Origin: Oscillospiraceae bacterium
Lineage (GTDB): Bacteria; Bacillota; Clostridia; Oscillospirales; Oscillospiraceae
Direction of reading: 5' to 3'
Length of the DNA: 64,000 nt
Assembly (NCBI GenBank): GCA_902791215.1
Contig: CADAUZ010000004.1
Span: forward strand, 45,956-109,955
Part shown: positions 41,329 to 49,759 of the stretch, piece by piece
Position numbering within the stretch: the first letter of the stretch is position 1
How the letters are laid out: every line of letters begins with the position of its first letter
Notes under the pieces: generated by a model
The model's database searches: none
What the model was told of the DNA's origin: nothing
What the model saw: the letters and a program-made list of their open reading frames with translations, nothing else
Made by a program: the position numbers and the translations under genes

Positions 41329-41580
41329 ATGCCTGAAATTGCACGGTTTTATGGGATTATCATAAAAATGTTTTTCAAGCCGAAGGAGCATGAACCGAGT
41401 CATATTCACGCTCTATATGGAGAATATGTCGGAGAAATCAACATTCGGACCGGTGAGATGATTCAGGGCGATTTGCCTGCAAAGGCACAAGAGCTCGTGA
41501 AAGAATGGCTTCTTTTGCATCAGGATGAACTGCAAAAAATGTGGGATACACAGCAGATTTCCAAGCTTCCCCCGCTGTAA
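41329..41580 (+). CDS. DUF4160 domain protein
   Basis: An 83-residue protein: MPEIARFYGIIIKMFF, then EHEPSHIHALYGEY and GEINIRTGEMIQGDLP. This is the compact DUF4160 family, which nearly always pairs with a DUF2442 gene, as here 12 bp downstream. The layout (tiny genes, tight spacing, shared promoter with a repeated operator-like site) resembles toxin-antitoxin modules, but activity of this pair is not established. AAAAGGAG precedes the ATG. Confidence 0.85.
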   Translation: MPEIARFYGIIIKMFFKPKEHEPSHIHALYGEYVGEINIRTGEMIQGDLPAKAQELVKEWLLLHQDELQKMWDTQQISKLPPL

Positions 41581-41592
41581 GGAGGCATAAAA

Positions 41593-41838
41593 ATGATTCC
41601 CAGAATTTCCAGTATCAAGCCCATGCCGGATTACCTTCTGGACGTTTCGTTTGACGACGGGCGTCGGGTGATCTATGATGTAAAGGAAGATATGCAGCTT
41701 CCGGGCTATTCCGCTCTGCGGGATGTATACGGCCTGTTCCAGCAGGTACAGTTGGACGAAAGCCGTACCTGCGTTTATTGGAACGAAGAAATTGATATAC
41801 CGAGCCATGCGCTGTATGAGTACGGGCGTATAAAATGA
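41593..41838 (+). CDS. DUF2442 domain protein
   Basis: An 81-residue protein with the DUF2442 pattern: ISSIKPMPDYLLDVSFDDGR, YDVKEDMQLPGYSAL, and VYWNEEIDIPSHALYEYG. A fold of this family can bind DNA or a partner protein, and it is the regular mate of DUF4160. GGAGG lies 9 bases upstream of the ATG. rpiB follows after 41 bp. Confidence 0.85.
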   Translation: MIPRISSIKPMPDYLLDVSFDDGRRVIYDVKEDMQLPGYSALRDVYGLFQQVQLDESRTCVYWNEEIDIPSHALYEYGRIK

Positions 41839-41879
41839 CTTCATATTGATAATCATTATTGAAATAAGGAGAAACAACT

Positions 41880-42308
41880 ATGATTGCAATCGGCAGTGAC
41901 CACGGCGGGTTTGCGCTCAAGAAGGCGCTGATGGCGCATTTGGACAAACGCGGGCTTGCGTATAAGGATTTCGGCACCTACAGCGAGGCCTCCTGCGACT
42001 ACCCCGTCTACGCCAAAGCCGTCGCCCACGCGGTGGCGGACGGCGAGTGCGAGCGCGGCTTCCTCATCTGCGGCACCGGTATCGGTGTTTCCATCACGGC
42101 TAACAAGGTCCCCGGCATCCGTGCCGCTCTCTGCGGCGACTGCTTCAGCGCCGAGGCCACCCGGCAGCACAACGACGCCAACATCCTCTGCATGGGCGCG
42201 CGCGTGGTGGGCGAGGGTCTTGCCCTCAAGATCGCGGACACCTTCCTCGACACTCCGTTTTCCAACGACGAGCGGCACATCCGCCGCATCTCCCAGATCG
42301 AGGGCTGA
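41880..42308 (+). CDS. rpiB: Ribose-5-phosphate isomerase B
   Basis: A 142-residue RpiB/LacAB sugar-phosphate isomerase: MIAIGSDHGGFALKK, the catalytic-Cys region GFLICGTGIGVSI, NKVPGIRAAL and ARQHND-like TRQHNDANIL. It interconverts ribulose-5-P and ribose-5-P in the pentose phosphate pathway. AAGGAG lies nine bases upstream. The next gene begins 3 bp after its stop. Confidence 0.95.
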   Translation: MIAIGSDHGGFALKKALMAHLDKRGLAYKDFGTYSEASCDYPVYAKAVAHAVADGECERGFLICGTGIGVSITANKVPGIRAALCGDCFSAEATRQHNDANILCMGARVVGEGLALKIADTFLDTPFSNDERHIRRISQIEG

Positions 42309-42311
42309 CCC

Positions 42312-43439
42312 TTGGCGCGGGTACAGGAGTTTTACAAGGGGAGCCGCAAGCGGCGAAACTATGCCTTTATCCCCTTCATCGCGCTGCTGGCGCTGTTTTC
42401 CGTGATGCTGGTGCTGTTTTACGGCATGCAGAAGTACGCGGTCATCTCCAAGGACGGCGTCAAGATCGAGCTGCCCATACTCTCGGACGGGAAGGGCGCG
42501 ACCGTCGACAGTGAGGGCCACACCGTGCGGCAGTTCGAGCCCGTGAGCGTGCCGCTGAATCTGGACAGCCCCGACTTTTACTACGTCAAATCCAACGCCG
42601 GGAAAAACGCCCCGCCGGTGCGCGGCATCTTCATCCCCTCGGTAAACGTGAATCCCAGCAAGATCATCGAGTACGCCTCGCGTCTCGTGGCGGGCAACGC
42701 GCTGGTTTTGGAGATGAAGCCCCGCAGCGGCGTGTGCCTGTGGGAATCCCAGTCCCAGATGGCCCTGGCCTACTCCCTCAACCAGCCTACCGAGCTCACC
42801 GCCGCCATGCCGGAGATGATCGAGACCTTGAAGGGCCAGAATATCTATCTCGTGGCGCAGATCAGCTGTTGTATCGACGAGCTGCTGCCCACCCGCACCA
42901 CCGCCTACTGCATCCATACGGAGACGGGCCTCAACTACACGGACGGTCTCGGCACCTGGCTCGACCCCTACAACCTCGATCTCAGGACCTGGATCGCCGA
43001 GATGGTGCAGGAGCTCTATGACCTGGGCTTTGACGAGGTGGTGCTGGCGGATGTTTGCCACCCCTCGCTGGCAGAGCCCATCCCTCTTCTTTACACGCGG
43101 GACATCTCCACCGAGCGCAGCACCGTCTACGCCGTGTGCGGTCTTGCCGCAGGCATTGCCGACAAGCTGCGCGACCGGGACAAGGTCCTGTCCATTTACT
43201 GCAAGACCCGCGAGGCCCTGGTGCGCGACGACTTCACCACCGGGCAGAACGCGGTGCTGTTTATGCAGCTTTACGACCGGGTGTATCTCGAGACGGACAA
43301 GTTCACCTATCCCTACAACGTGGAGGATATGCAGAGCAGCGTCCACACCGGCAATGTCTACGATCGGCTGGTGCCCGTGGTTGTCAACTACATCCCGGAC
43401 AACTCCAGCTGGGTCCTTGTGGACGGGCCGGAAGAATAA
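42312..43439 (+). CDS. DUF4015 protein, putative glycoside hydrolase, membrane anchored
   Basis: A 375-residue protein, TTG start, 3 bp after rpiB. One N-terminal anchor helix (FIPFIALLALFSVMLVLFYG) is followed by an extracellular alpha/beta barrel: PPVRGIFIPS, NALVLEMKPRSG, LDPYNLDLRTWIAEMVQEL and LGFDEVVLADV. This matches the DUF4015/GH13-like putative glycoside hydrolases of Firmicutes. Asp/Glu residues near VLEMK and VVLADV could be catalytic. Substrate unknown; a cell-wall or exopolysaccharide role is possible. No strong ribosome-binding site. Confidence 0.8.
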   Translation: MARVQEFYKGSRKRRNYAFIPFIALLALFSVMLVLFYGMQKYAVISKDGVKIELPILSDGKGATVDSEGHTVRQFEPVSVPLNLDSPDFYYVKSNAGKNAPPVRGIFIPSVNVNPSKIIEYASRLVAGNALVLEMKPRSGVCLWESQSQMALAYSLNQPTELTAAMPEMIETLKGQNIYLVAQISCCIDELLPTRTTAYCIHTETGLNYTDGLGTWLDPYNLDLRTWIAEMVQELYDLGFDEVVLADVCHPSLAEPIPLLYTRDISTERSTVYAVCGLAAGIADKLRDRDKVLSIYCKTREALVRDDFTTGQNAVLFMQLYDRVYLETDKFTYPYNVEDMQSSVHTGNVYDRLVPVVVNYIPDNSSWVLVDGPEE

Positions 43440-43455
43440 GCTATTACAATCAACA

Positions 43456-43538
43456 TTGTCATCCTGAGCGCCAGCGAAGGATCTTTCCCTTGAAGCATTG
43501 GGGAACTTAAGATCCTTCGCTGACGCTCAGGATGACAA
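43456..43538. repeat. Dispersed palindromic repeat, family A, copy 3
   Basis: Bounded by TTGTCATCCTGAGCG and GCTCAGGATGACAA, with GAAGGATCTTT and AAGATCCTTCGC inside. Follows the DUF4015 gene and may help end its transcript. Confidence 0.85.
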
Positions 43539-43632
43539 GCTTTTGCGGTTTTCTCTGTTTTTTCTGTTTAAACTTCACAACACCCTTCCCGATTTTTGCC
43601 GCAATTTGTACAAGGTTTTTTTCGGAAAAGAC

Positions 43633-43661
43633 TTGTAATCCGACCCGACTTGTGTTAAACT
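43633..43661 (+). promoter_or_regulatory. Sigma-A promoter of hom-lysC
   Basis: TTGTAA (43633-43638), 17 bp, TAAACT (43656-43661), 70 bp before hom. No T-box or lysine-riboswitch structure is apparent in the short leader. Confidence 0.6.
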
Positions 43662-43730
43662 GTCGCCGTTCTAAAGACAATTGTCCCTATTTTGCGGACA
43701 TATCAAGATCCGGAGAGAGGAAGATATACC

Positions 43731-44870
43731 ATGAAAGTTGCAATATTGGGTTTCGGCACCGTCGGTGTCGGCGTATATGAGATGCTGGAGAAGTGCGCGG
43801 GTCTGGAGCCCGGCCCCGTGCTGGTGCGTGCCGGCAAGGAGGACAAGCCCTTCAAGGTTTCCAGCATGGAAGCGATCGTGAACGATCCCACCGTCGGCGC
43901 GGTGGCGGAGGTCATGGGTGGCATCGAGCCCGCCAATTCCTATGTCGCCATGGCGCTGAGTGCCGGCAAGCACGTGGTCACCTCCAACAAGGCCCTGGTC
44001 GCGGCCCATGGCATCGAGCTTTCGCAGCTTGCCCGTGAGCACGGTGTGTCCTTCCTCTTCTCTGCCGCCTGCGGCGGCGGCGTACCCTTCCTGCACAACC
44101 TCGCCATCGCGGCACAAAGCGACAGTATTCTCTCCCTCGGCGGCATCCTCAACGGCACCACCAACTTCATGCTCGACGCCATGCAGAGCGAGGGCAAGGA
44201 TTACGGCGACGTGCTGCGCCAGGCCCAGGCCCTGGGCTACGCCGAGGCAGACCCCACGGCGGACGTGTCCGGTCTCGACGCGCTGCGCAAGATCATGCTG
44301 GCCTGCGCGGTGGCCTACGGCAAGCTGCCGGTCGACGGCTTTAGCCGCGAGGGCATCGAGAGCATCACGGCGGCCGACGTGGCTGACTTCCAGCGGCGCG
44401 GCCTCACCTGCCGCCTCATCACCTCCGGCGGCCCTGCGGGTGACACGGTTTACGCCTACGTCGAGCCCGTCCTCTTCCCCGCCAACGCCCCCGAGTGCTC
44501 GGTGGTCAAGAACTTCAACATGGCAAAATACAACGGCGAGAACGCCGGAGCCATCGTGCTGATGGGCCAGGGCGCGGGCCGCTATCCCACCGCCTCCGCC
44601 GTCGTGCGCGACCTGTGCGGGCTGGGAAGCCTGGAGATGTTCCGCCCCGACGTCTGCAAGGTCTCGGCCGACAACGCAGCCTGCGTGCACCCCTACTACG
44701 TGCGTGTGGACGCCGACAAGGCGGGGCGCTTCGTGTTCAGCGACAAATGGGCGGACGGCGACAGCGTTCGCGGTATCCTTGAGCCCATCGCGGTGCCCGC
44801 CATGCACGCGCTGGCCGAATCTGTACGCAAGGAGGGCGGCAGCATCTTCTTCGCCGCCATGGAGGGTTAA
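43731..44870 (+). CDS. hom: Homoserine dehydrogenase
   Basis: A 379-residue enzyme: NAD(P) site VAILGFGTVGVGVYE, VVTSNKALVA, the substrate-site GGILNGTTNFML, and the catalytic segment AQALGYAEADPTADVSGLDA. It is shorter than the roughly 430-residue forms because the C-terminal ACT domain is reduced or absent, which suggests weaker threonine feedback. It reduces aspartate semialdehyde to homoserine. AGAGGAAG precedes the ATG. lysC starts directly after its stop codon. Confidence 0.95.
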   Translation: MKVAILGFGTVGVGVYEMLEKCAGLEPGPVLVRAGKEDKPFKVSSMEAIVNDPTVGAVAEVMGGIEPANSYVAMALSAGKHVVTSNKALVAAHGIELSQLAREHGVSFLFSAACGGGVPFLHNLAIAAQSDSILSLGGILNGTTNFMLDAMQSEGKDYGDVLRQAQALGYAEADPTADVSGLDALRKIMLACAVAYGKLPVDGFSREGIESITAADVADFQRRGLTCRLITSGGPAGDTVYAYVEPVLFPANAPECSVVKNFNMAKYNGENAGAIVLMGQGAGRYPTASAVVRDLCGLGSLEMFRPDVCKVSADNAACVHPYYVRVDADKAGRFVFSDKWADGDSVRGILEPIAVPAMHALAESVRKEGGSIFFAAMEG

Positions 44871-46184
44871 ATGTTAAAGGTAGCAAAATTCGGCGGCTCC
44901 TCCGTCGCGGGGGCCGAACAGTTCAAAAAGGTCAAAGCCATCATTGAGGCCGACCCCTCGCGGCGCATCGTGGTCAGCTCCGCCGCCGGCAAGCGCGACA
45001 GCTCCGACCACAAGCTGACCGATCTTCTCTATCTCTGCCACGCGCACATCACCTACGGCGTTTCCTGCGACGATATCATCGGCACCATCCGCAGCCGCTT
45101 TGCCGAGATCCGCGACGCGCTGGGACTCCGGTACGATGTGGAGGGCGACTTCGACAAGCTTCTCCCCCGCCTCAACCGCGACATGGGCGTGGACGAGCTG
45201 GTGTCCAGAGGCGAGTATTTCACCTCGCGCCTGCTGGCCGAATATCTTGGGTATAGATTTGTGGATGCGGCCGACTGCGTGTTCTTCGGTCTCGACGGTC
45301 AGATTGACCGGGAAAAGACCTACGCCGCCATCGGAAACGCCCTCAAGGAATATGACCGCATCCTGATCCCCGGCTTTTACGGAAAGCTCCCCACCGGGAA
45401 GATCAAGGTCATGTCCCGCGGCGGCAGCGACATCTCCGGCGCGCTGGCCGCGGCCGCGGTGAACGCGGACGTGTACGAGAACTGGACCGACGTGTCCGGC
45501 ATCCTGATGGCCGATCCCCGTATTGTGGATAATCCCGCGCCCATCTCCACCATCACCTACGCCGAGCTCCAGGAGCTTGCGTTTATGGGCGCCTCCGTTT
45601 TGCACGAAGACTCTATCAGCCCCGTCAAGGAGAAGGGCATCGCCCTCAACATCCGCAACACCAACCGTCCCCAGGACCCCGGCACCATGATCGTGGAGGA
45701 GGTCGAGGAGGACGGCGAGCAGGAGCGCTTCATCACGGGCATTGCGGGCCGCCGCAACTTCACCGTGCTCACCATCAAGAAGCGCCCCATGAACACGAAT
45801 GAAGCCCTGCGCCAGGCCCTGGACATTCTGGACCGCTACCACGTTGCGGTGGAGCATATCACCCTCGGCCTTGACTCCTTCGCGCTGGTGGCCTCCACCG
45901 CAGCCCTCGGCGACAGCGTGTACGATGTGATCGCCGACATGCAGAAGGCCATCCGCCCCGACGATGTGAACGTCAAGGAGGGTATCTCCCTCGTGGCGAC
46001 GGTAGGCCGCAAGATGACCTCCCGCCCCGGCACCTCGGGCAGACTCTTCCACGCGCTGGGCAAGAGCGGCATCAACATCCGCACCATCGCCCAGGGTTCC
46101 GACGAGCTGTCGATCATCGTGGGCGTGGAGAACGCGGACTTTGAAAAAGCAATCAAGGTTCTGTATGAACGCTTCGCAGGGTAA
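44871..46184 (+). CDS. lysC: Aspartate kinase
   Basis: A 437-residue monofunctional aspartokinase: N-terminal KFGGSSVAGAEQFKK, VSSAAGKRD, the substrate motif SRGGSDISGALAA, and two C-terminal ACT domains (from about residue 300: FTVLTIKKRPMN; and ISLVATVGRKMTS, LSIIVGVENADF). The ACT pair implies feedback by lysine or threonine. It makes aspartyl phosphate, the first step of the Lys/Thr/Met branch. Start codon abuts the hom stop, with the ribosome-binding site (GGAGG) in the last hom codons. Confidence 0.95.
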   Translation: MLKVAKFGGSSVAGAEQFKKVKAIIEADPSRRIVVSSAAGKRDSSDHKLTDLLYLCHAHITYGVSCDDIIGTIRSRFAEIRDALGLRYDVEGDFDKLLPRLNRDMGVDELVSRGEYFTSRLLAEYLGYRFVDAADCVFFGLDGQIDREKTYAAIGNALKEYDRILIPGFYGKLPTGKIKVMSRGGSDISGALAAAAVNADVYENWTDVSGILMADPRIVDNPAPISTITYAELQELAFMGASVLHEDSISPVKEKGIALNIRNTNRPQDPGTMIVEEVEEDGEQERFITGIAGRRNFTVLTIKKRPMNTNEALRQALDILDRYHVAVEHITLGLDSFALVASTAALGDSVYDVIADMQKAIRPDDVNVKEGISLVATVGRKMTSRPGTSGRLFHALGKSGINIRTIAQGSDELSIIVGVENADFEKAIKVLYERFAG

Positions 46185-46192
46185 CAAACGCC

Positions 46193-46254
46193 GTAGGGGT
46201 CGATCCCCAGATCGACCCGAAAACTGATTACGAGGGCCGATGAAGTGCCCCTAC
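46193..46254. repeat. Palindromic intergenic repeat between lysC and asd
   Basis: Ends GTAGGGGTCGAT and GTGCCCCTAC form an outer stem around an inner TCGATCC..AGATCGA stem. A single copy in this window. Confidence 0.65.
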
Positions 46255-46280
46255 GAAATAACGAATATGGAGGAAATACA

Positions 46281-47288
46281 ATGAAAGCTTTGAATATCGC
46301 GGTTCTGGGCGCCACGGGCGCTGTCGGTCAGGAAATGCTCAAGATCCTCGCCGAGTATGACATCCCCGTAAACGAGCTCCGTCCCCTCGCCAGCGCCAAG
46401 AGCGTCGGCAAGTGCGTGTCCTTCAAGGGCAAGGACGTCCCCATCCAGGAGGCCAACGACGATGCCTTCGAGGGCCTCGACTTCGTCCTCGGTGCTGTGG
46501 AGGGCGACATGTCCAAGCGCTTCGCCCCGGCCATCAAAAAGAGCGGCGCCATCTACATCGACAACAGCTCCGCCTTCCGTCTCGAGCCCGACGTGCCCCT
46601 GGTGGTCCCCGAGATCAACGGCGCGGATGCCTTCAATAATAACGGCATGATCGCAAACCCCAACTGCTGCACCATCATCACCCTCATGGCCATTGCCGGC
46701 ATCAACAAGATCTCCGAGATCGACAAGATGATCGTCTGCACCTACCAGGCCGTCTCCGGCGCGGGCACCAACGGCATCAACGAGCTCAACGACCAGATGG
46801 CCGCCCTGGCCCGCGGTGAGAAGCCCGTCGTCAAGACCTTTGCCACCCAGATCGCCATGAACGTCATCCCCTTCATCGACGCCCCCTATGGCAACGACTA
46901 CACCAAGGAAGAGATGAAGATGCAGAACGAGGGCCGCCGCATCATGCACAACCCCGACCTCAAGGTCAACTGCACCTGCGTGCGCGTACCGGTCATGCGC
47001 TCCCACTCCATGGCAGTGACCCTGCACACCAAGGAGAAGGTCTCTGTCGAAGCCGCCAAGGCCGCCGTCGCCGCCTACCCCGGCGTGCGCCTCATTGAGG
47101 ACTACGAGGGCCGCTGCTATCCCACCCCGCTCGACACCACCGATCAGGACCTCGTCTGGGTCGGCAGAATCCGTGACGACCTCACTGACGACCACGGCCT
47201 GACCCTCTGGTGCTGCGGCGACCAGATCCGCAAGGGCGCTGCCTCCAACGCCGTGCAGATCCTCAAGCTCCTGGCCGAGAAGATGTAA
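46281..47288 (+). CDS. asd: Aspartate-semialdehyde dehydrogenase
   Basis: A 335-residue enzyme: NADP site VLGATGAVGQEML, IDNSSAFR, catalytic Cys129 in IANPNCCTI, and the active-site His region RVPVMRSHSM. It turns aspartyl phosphate into aspartate semialdehyde, linking lysC to hom. ATG follows TGGAGG. Together hom-lysC-asd covers the shared steps to Lys, Thr and Met. A perfect terminator ends the unit. Confidence 0.96.
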   Translation: MKALNIAVLGATGAVGQEMLKILAEYDIPVNELRPLASAKSVGKCVSFKGKDVPIQEANDDAFEGLDFVLGAVEGDMSKRFAPAIKKSGAIYIDNSSAFRLEPDVPLVVPEINGADAFNNNGMIANPNCCTIITLMAIAGINKISEIDKMIVCTYQAVSGAGTNGINELNDQMAALARGEKPVVKTFATQIAMNVIPFIDAPYGNDYTKEEMKMQNEGRRIMHNPDLKVNCTCVRVPVMRSHSMAVTLHTKEKVSVEAAKAAVAAYPGVRLIEDYEGRCYPTPLDTTDQDLVWVGRIRDDLTDDHGLTLWCCGDQIRKGAASNAVQILKLLAEKM

Positions 47289-47310
47289 TTCGATCATAGT
47301 CTATAGACGA

Positions 47311-47355
47311 GCAATGGGCTGCAGCGTCATTTCGCTGCAGCCCATTGCTTTTATT
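47311..47355 (+). terminator. Terminator of the hom-lysC-asd unit
   Basis: A perfect 16-bp stem (47311-47326 with 47333-47348) followed by TTTTATT. It touches the stop codon of the convergent PepSY gene. Confidence 0.95.
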
Positions 47356-47632
47356 AATGGTCGATCCCGCCGGTCACGATGGCACCGGTTCTGGCATCAA
47401 TACGATAAGAAAACTCACCCTTGGCGGATTCAAACTCGACCTCGTAGAGACCATCCTCATACTCAACGTCAAGATCGTAAACCTGATTGCGTTCAAGCCC
47501 GGCATCCTTGAGGGCGATCTCTGTCGCGGCGCTTTTTCCGATCGTCGACGACGTGTGTCTGTAGATAAAGAAGCCGCCGACCGCAGCCCCGAGAAGAAGA
47601 ATGACGAGTATAATGGCGATTGCTTTTTTCAT
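47354..47632 (-). CDS. PepSY-domain small exported protein
   Basis: A 92-residue protein with an N-terminal anchor or signal (KAIAIILVILLLGAAVGGFF) and a single PepSY domain (KSAATEIALKDAGLE ... YEVEFESAKGEFSYRIDARTG). PepSY domains often inhibit secreted proteases; the target here is unknown. ATG at 47630-47632 follows CGGAGG. It lies downstream of upp, behind a terminator. Confidence 0.9.
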   Translation of the reverse strand: MKKAIAIILVILLLGAAVGGFFIYRHTSSTIGKSAATEIALKDAGLERNQVYDLDVEYEDGLYEVEFESAKGEFSYRIDARTGAIVTGGIDH

Positions 47633-47648
47633 AATAGTTGTTCCTCCG

Positions 47649-47680
47649 AAAAACAGGCGCCGCCGAGCAGCGGCGCCTGT
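47649..47680 (-). terminator. Terminator of upp
   Basis: A perfect 11-bp stem ACAGGCGCCGC/GCGGCGCCTGT, followed on the minus strand by five T. Confidence 0.85.
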
Positions 47681-47693
47681 CGTCCTGTTTTGT

Positions 47694-48323
47694 TTACTTG
47701 GTGCCGAAGATGCGGTCTCCGGCGTCGCCGAGACCGGGGACGATGTAGCCGTGATCGTTGAGGTGATCGTCCAGCGCGGCAACAAAGATGTCCACGTCGG
47801 GGTGGTCTTCCTGCATGCGCTTGACGCCCTCGGGCGCGCCGATGATGCTCATGAGCTTGATGTGCTTGACGCCCACTTCCTTGAGGAAGGTGACCGCCGC
47901 GGAGGCGGAGCCGCCGGTGGCGAGCATGGGGTCAACAATGATGACATCGCGCTCCTCGATATCGGGGGGCATCTTGAAGTAGTACTTGACCGGCTCGAGG
48001 GTGGCGGGGTCGCGGAACAGGCCGATGTGGCCGACCTTGACGTTGGGCATCATGTTCACCATGCCGTCGACCATGCCGAGACCGGCGCGGAGGATGGGCA
48101 CGATGGCCAGCTTCTTGCCGGCGATGCGCCTGCACTTTGCGGGAGCAACGGGAGTTTCGACCGTGATCTCCTCGAGGGGCAGATCGCGGGTCGCTTCATA
48201 GCACATGAGCATGGCGATCTCAGAGATGAGCTCGCGGAACTCCTTGACGCTGGTGGACTTGTCGCGGAGAATGGACAGCTTGTGCTGGATCAGCGGATGG
48301 TCGAAAACGCATACTTTGCTCAT
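47694..48323 (-). CDS. upp: Uracil phosphoribosyltransferase
   Basis: A 209-residue enzyme of full family length: [13 protein letters not shown] start, [11 protein letters not shown], and the PRPP loop [11 protein letters not shown], with the C-terminal uracil site [17 protein letters not shown]. It salvages uracil to UMP. ATG has AAAGGAG upstream and a strong promoter. Confidence 0.97.
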   Translation of the reverse strand: MSKVCVFDHPLIQHKLSILRDKSTSVKEFRELISEIAMLMCYEATRDLPLEEITVETPVAPAKCRRIAGKKLAIVPILRAGLGMVDGMVNMMPNVKVGHIGLFRDPATLEPVKYYFKMPPDIEERDVIIVDPMLATGGSASAAVTFLKEVGVKHIKLMSIIGAPEGVKRMQEDHPDVDIFVAALDDHLNDHGYIVPGLGDAGDRIFGTK

Positions 48324-48380
48324 TGTTAGCTTCTCCTTTGTTATTCAATTGATCCAATAGGGTCGCGATTTTCGCCGAAT

Positions 48381-48409
48381 AGTATAGCATGTTTTATACG
48401 CGGTGGCAA
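48381..48409 (-). promoter_or_regulatory. Sigma-A promoter of upp
   Basis: Minus strand TTGCCA (48404-48409), 17 bp, TATACT (48381-48386). Confidence 0.7.
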
Positions 48410-48454
48410 CATTTTATTTGTGTTTGGAGTTTTAATTATCGCGAAGCGATACCA

Positions 48455-48491
48455 TATCTCCACTTTCCGCTTTTCACTTTCCACTTTCTTC
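48455..48491. repeat. AAAGTGGAAAGTG-type repeat, family C, half-copy overlapping the tsaB end
   Basis: CTCCACTTTCCGC and TTTTCACTTTCCACTTTC read the same as the arms of 36178-36275. It encodes the last codons and stop of tsaB. Confidence 0.65.
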
Positions 48492-49178
48492 TCTTGCAAG
48501 TCTCTCCTGCCGCTCGCGCTCGGCCTGGGAAAGGCGCAGATAGACGGGCAGAAGGGTGTCGGCATTGCCGGGCTCCTTGTCCTGCGCCGCCATCGCGACG
48601 CCCCAGGCGTCCTGCATGCGCAGATTCTCCGGGGCGAGCACGCAGTCGATCCCCTGCTCAGTCAGGGCACGGAAGCTCAGCTCCGCCCCGTCGCCCACAA
48701 GGAAGACCCTCTCCCCCATCGCTTTCAGCTCTTCGGCCAGGTCCTTGAGCGCGATGGGCCGGTCCTCCGTCAGGCGCACGGGCCGCCCGTTTTCGATGCG
48801 AAACAGCGCGTTATACACCTGATTGCGCCGCGCGTCCATCACCGGGCAGATGAGCCCGCCCGCCGCCAGACCGTGCCACGCCATGGCCTCCAGGGTGGAC
48901 ACTCCGACGCAGGGCTTGTCTCCGGCCCAGGCAAGTCCCTTGACCATCGACACGCCGATGCGCACGCCCGTGAAGGAGCCTGGCCCGTGGGCCACCGCCA
49001 GCAGGTCCACATCCTTGAGACTCAGCTCTGCGTTCTTGAGCATGTCCTCCCCCATGGGCAGCAGCGTGCGGCTGTGGGTCAGGCCGCTGCACTGGGTGTA
49101 CTGGCTCAGAAGCTTTCCGTCCTTCAGCAGCGCAGCCGACGCCGCTTTCGCCGTGGATTCAAAAGCAAGGATCAGCAT
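48474..49178 (-). CDS. tsaB: tRNA threonylcarbamoyladenosine biosynthesis protein TsaB
   Basis: A 234-residue ASKHA-fold protein: MLILAFESTAKAASAAL, SGLTHSRTLLP, and AHGPGSFTGVRIG, all typical of TsaB. It is the scaffold partner of TsaD in making the t6A base of ANN-decoding tRNAs. The start overlaps the tsaE stop by 7 bp. The final residues (ESGK) and stop come from a family C repeat. Confidence 0.93.
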   Translation of the reverse strand: MLILAFESTAKAASAALLKDGKLLSQYTQCSGLTHSRTLLPMGEDMLKNAELSLKDVDLLAVAHGPGSFTGVRIGVSMVKGLAWAGDKPCVGVSTLEAMAWHGLAAGGLICPVMDARRNQVYNALFRIENGRPVRLTEDRPIALKDLAEELKAMGERVFLVGDGAELSFRALTEQGIDCVLAPENLRMQDAWGVAMAAQDKEPGNADTLLPVYLRLSQAERERQERLAREESGK

Positions 49179-49597
49179 AGCTCCGCCCCCTCAATGGTGA
49201 TTTTTCTCTCGCTGTCATTGAGCTTTTCAATGGTGACGCGCACCTCGTCGCCGAAAAACGCGTCCTCCACGTTCTCGCTCCACTCCACGGCGCACACCGC
49301 GCCGCGGTTCAGGTAGTCCTCCCAGCCGATGTCAAAGAGCTCATCGGCCCCGGAGAGGCGGTACATGTCAAAATGGATGAGGTCGCGCGGCCCCAGGTAT
49401 TCGTTTACAATGGTGAAGGTCGGGCTGGACACGCGGCACTTGAGGCCCATGCCCCGCGCCATGCCGCGCACAAAGGCGGTCTTGCCCGCGCCGAGATCGC
49501 CGTACATGGCGACCACCGTCCCGCCGGGCAGCCCGGACGAAAGGCGCGCGCCCAGGTCTTCGGTTTCCTGTTCGCTGTGGGTAATGTATTCGGACAT
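49172..49597 (-). CDS. tsaE: tRNA threonylcarbamoyladenosine biosynthesis ATPase TsaE
   Basis: A 141-residue P-loop ATPase with Walker A GDLGAGKTAFVRG, SSPTFTIVNEY, and HFDMYRL, DIGWEDY and EWSEN motifs. It recycles the TsaBD complex during t6A synthesis. AGGAG lies before the ATG. Forms an operon with tsaB, as in most Firmicutes. Confidence 0.95.
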   Translation of the reverse strand: MSEYITHSEQETEDLGARLSSGLPGGTVVAMYGDLGAGKTAFVRGMARGMGLKCRVSSPTFTIVNEYLGPRDLIHFDMYRLSGADELFDIGWEDYLNRGAVCAVEWSENVEDAFFGDEVRVTIEKLNDSERKITIEGAELC

Positions 49598-49681
49598 GCT
49601 GTTCTCCTGTCGCCCGCACGGATTTACAGACTTCTAACAAACGCGGGCTGTATTCATGTTATAATCTAGTGGTTGACAGGT

Positions 49682-49711
49682 ATTATACCACCATTTTACA
49701 CATTGCGTAAA
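49682..49711 (-). promoter_or_regulatory. Probable promoter of tsaE-tsaB
   Basis: Minus strand TTTACG (49706-49711), 18 bp, TATAAT (49682-49687), overlapping the leader of the divergent rodA-type gene. Confidence 0.5.
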
Positions 49712-49759
49712 GAGCAAAACCGTGGTAAGATCAATTTTGTTCTTTTTTCGGGAAAGGCG

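Noticed and set aside
43662..43730. Riboswitch or T-box upstream of hom-lysC
   Set aside because: The leader is only about 60 nt and shows no specifier stem, T-box sequence or lysine-aptamer structure.
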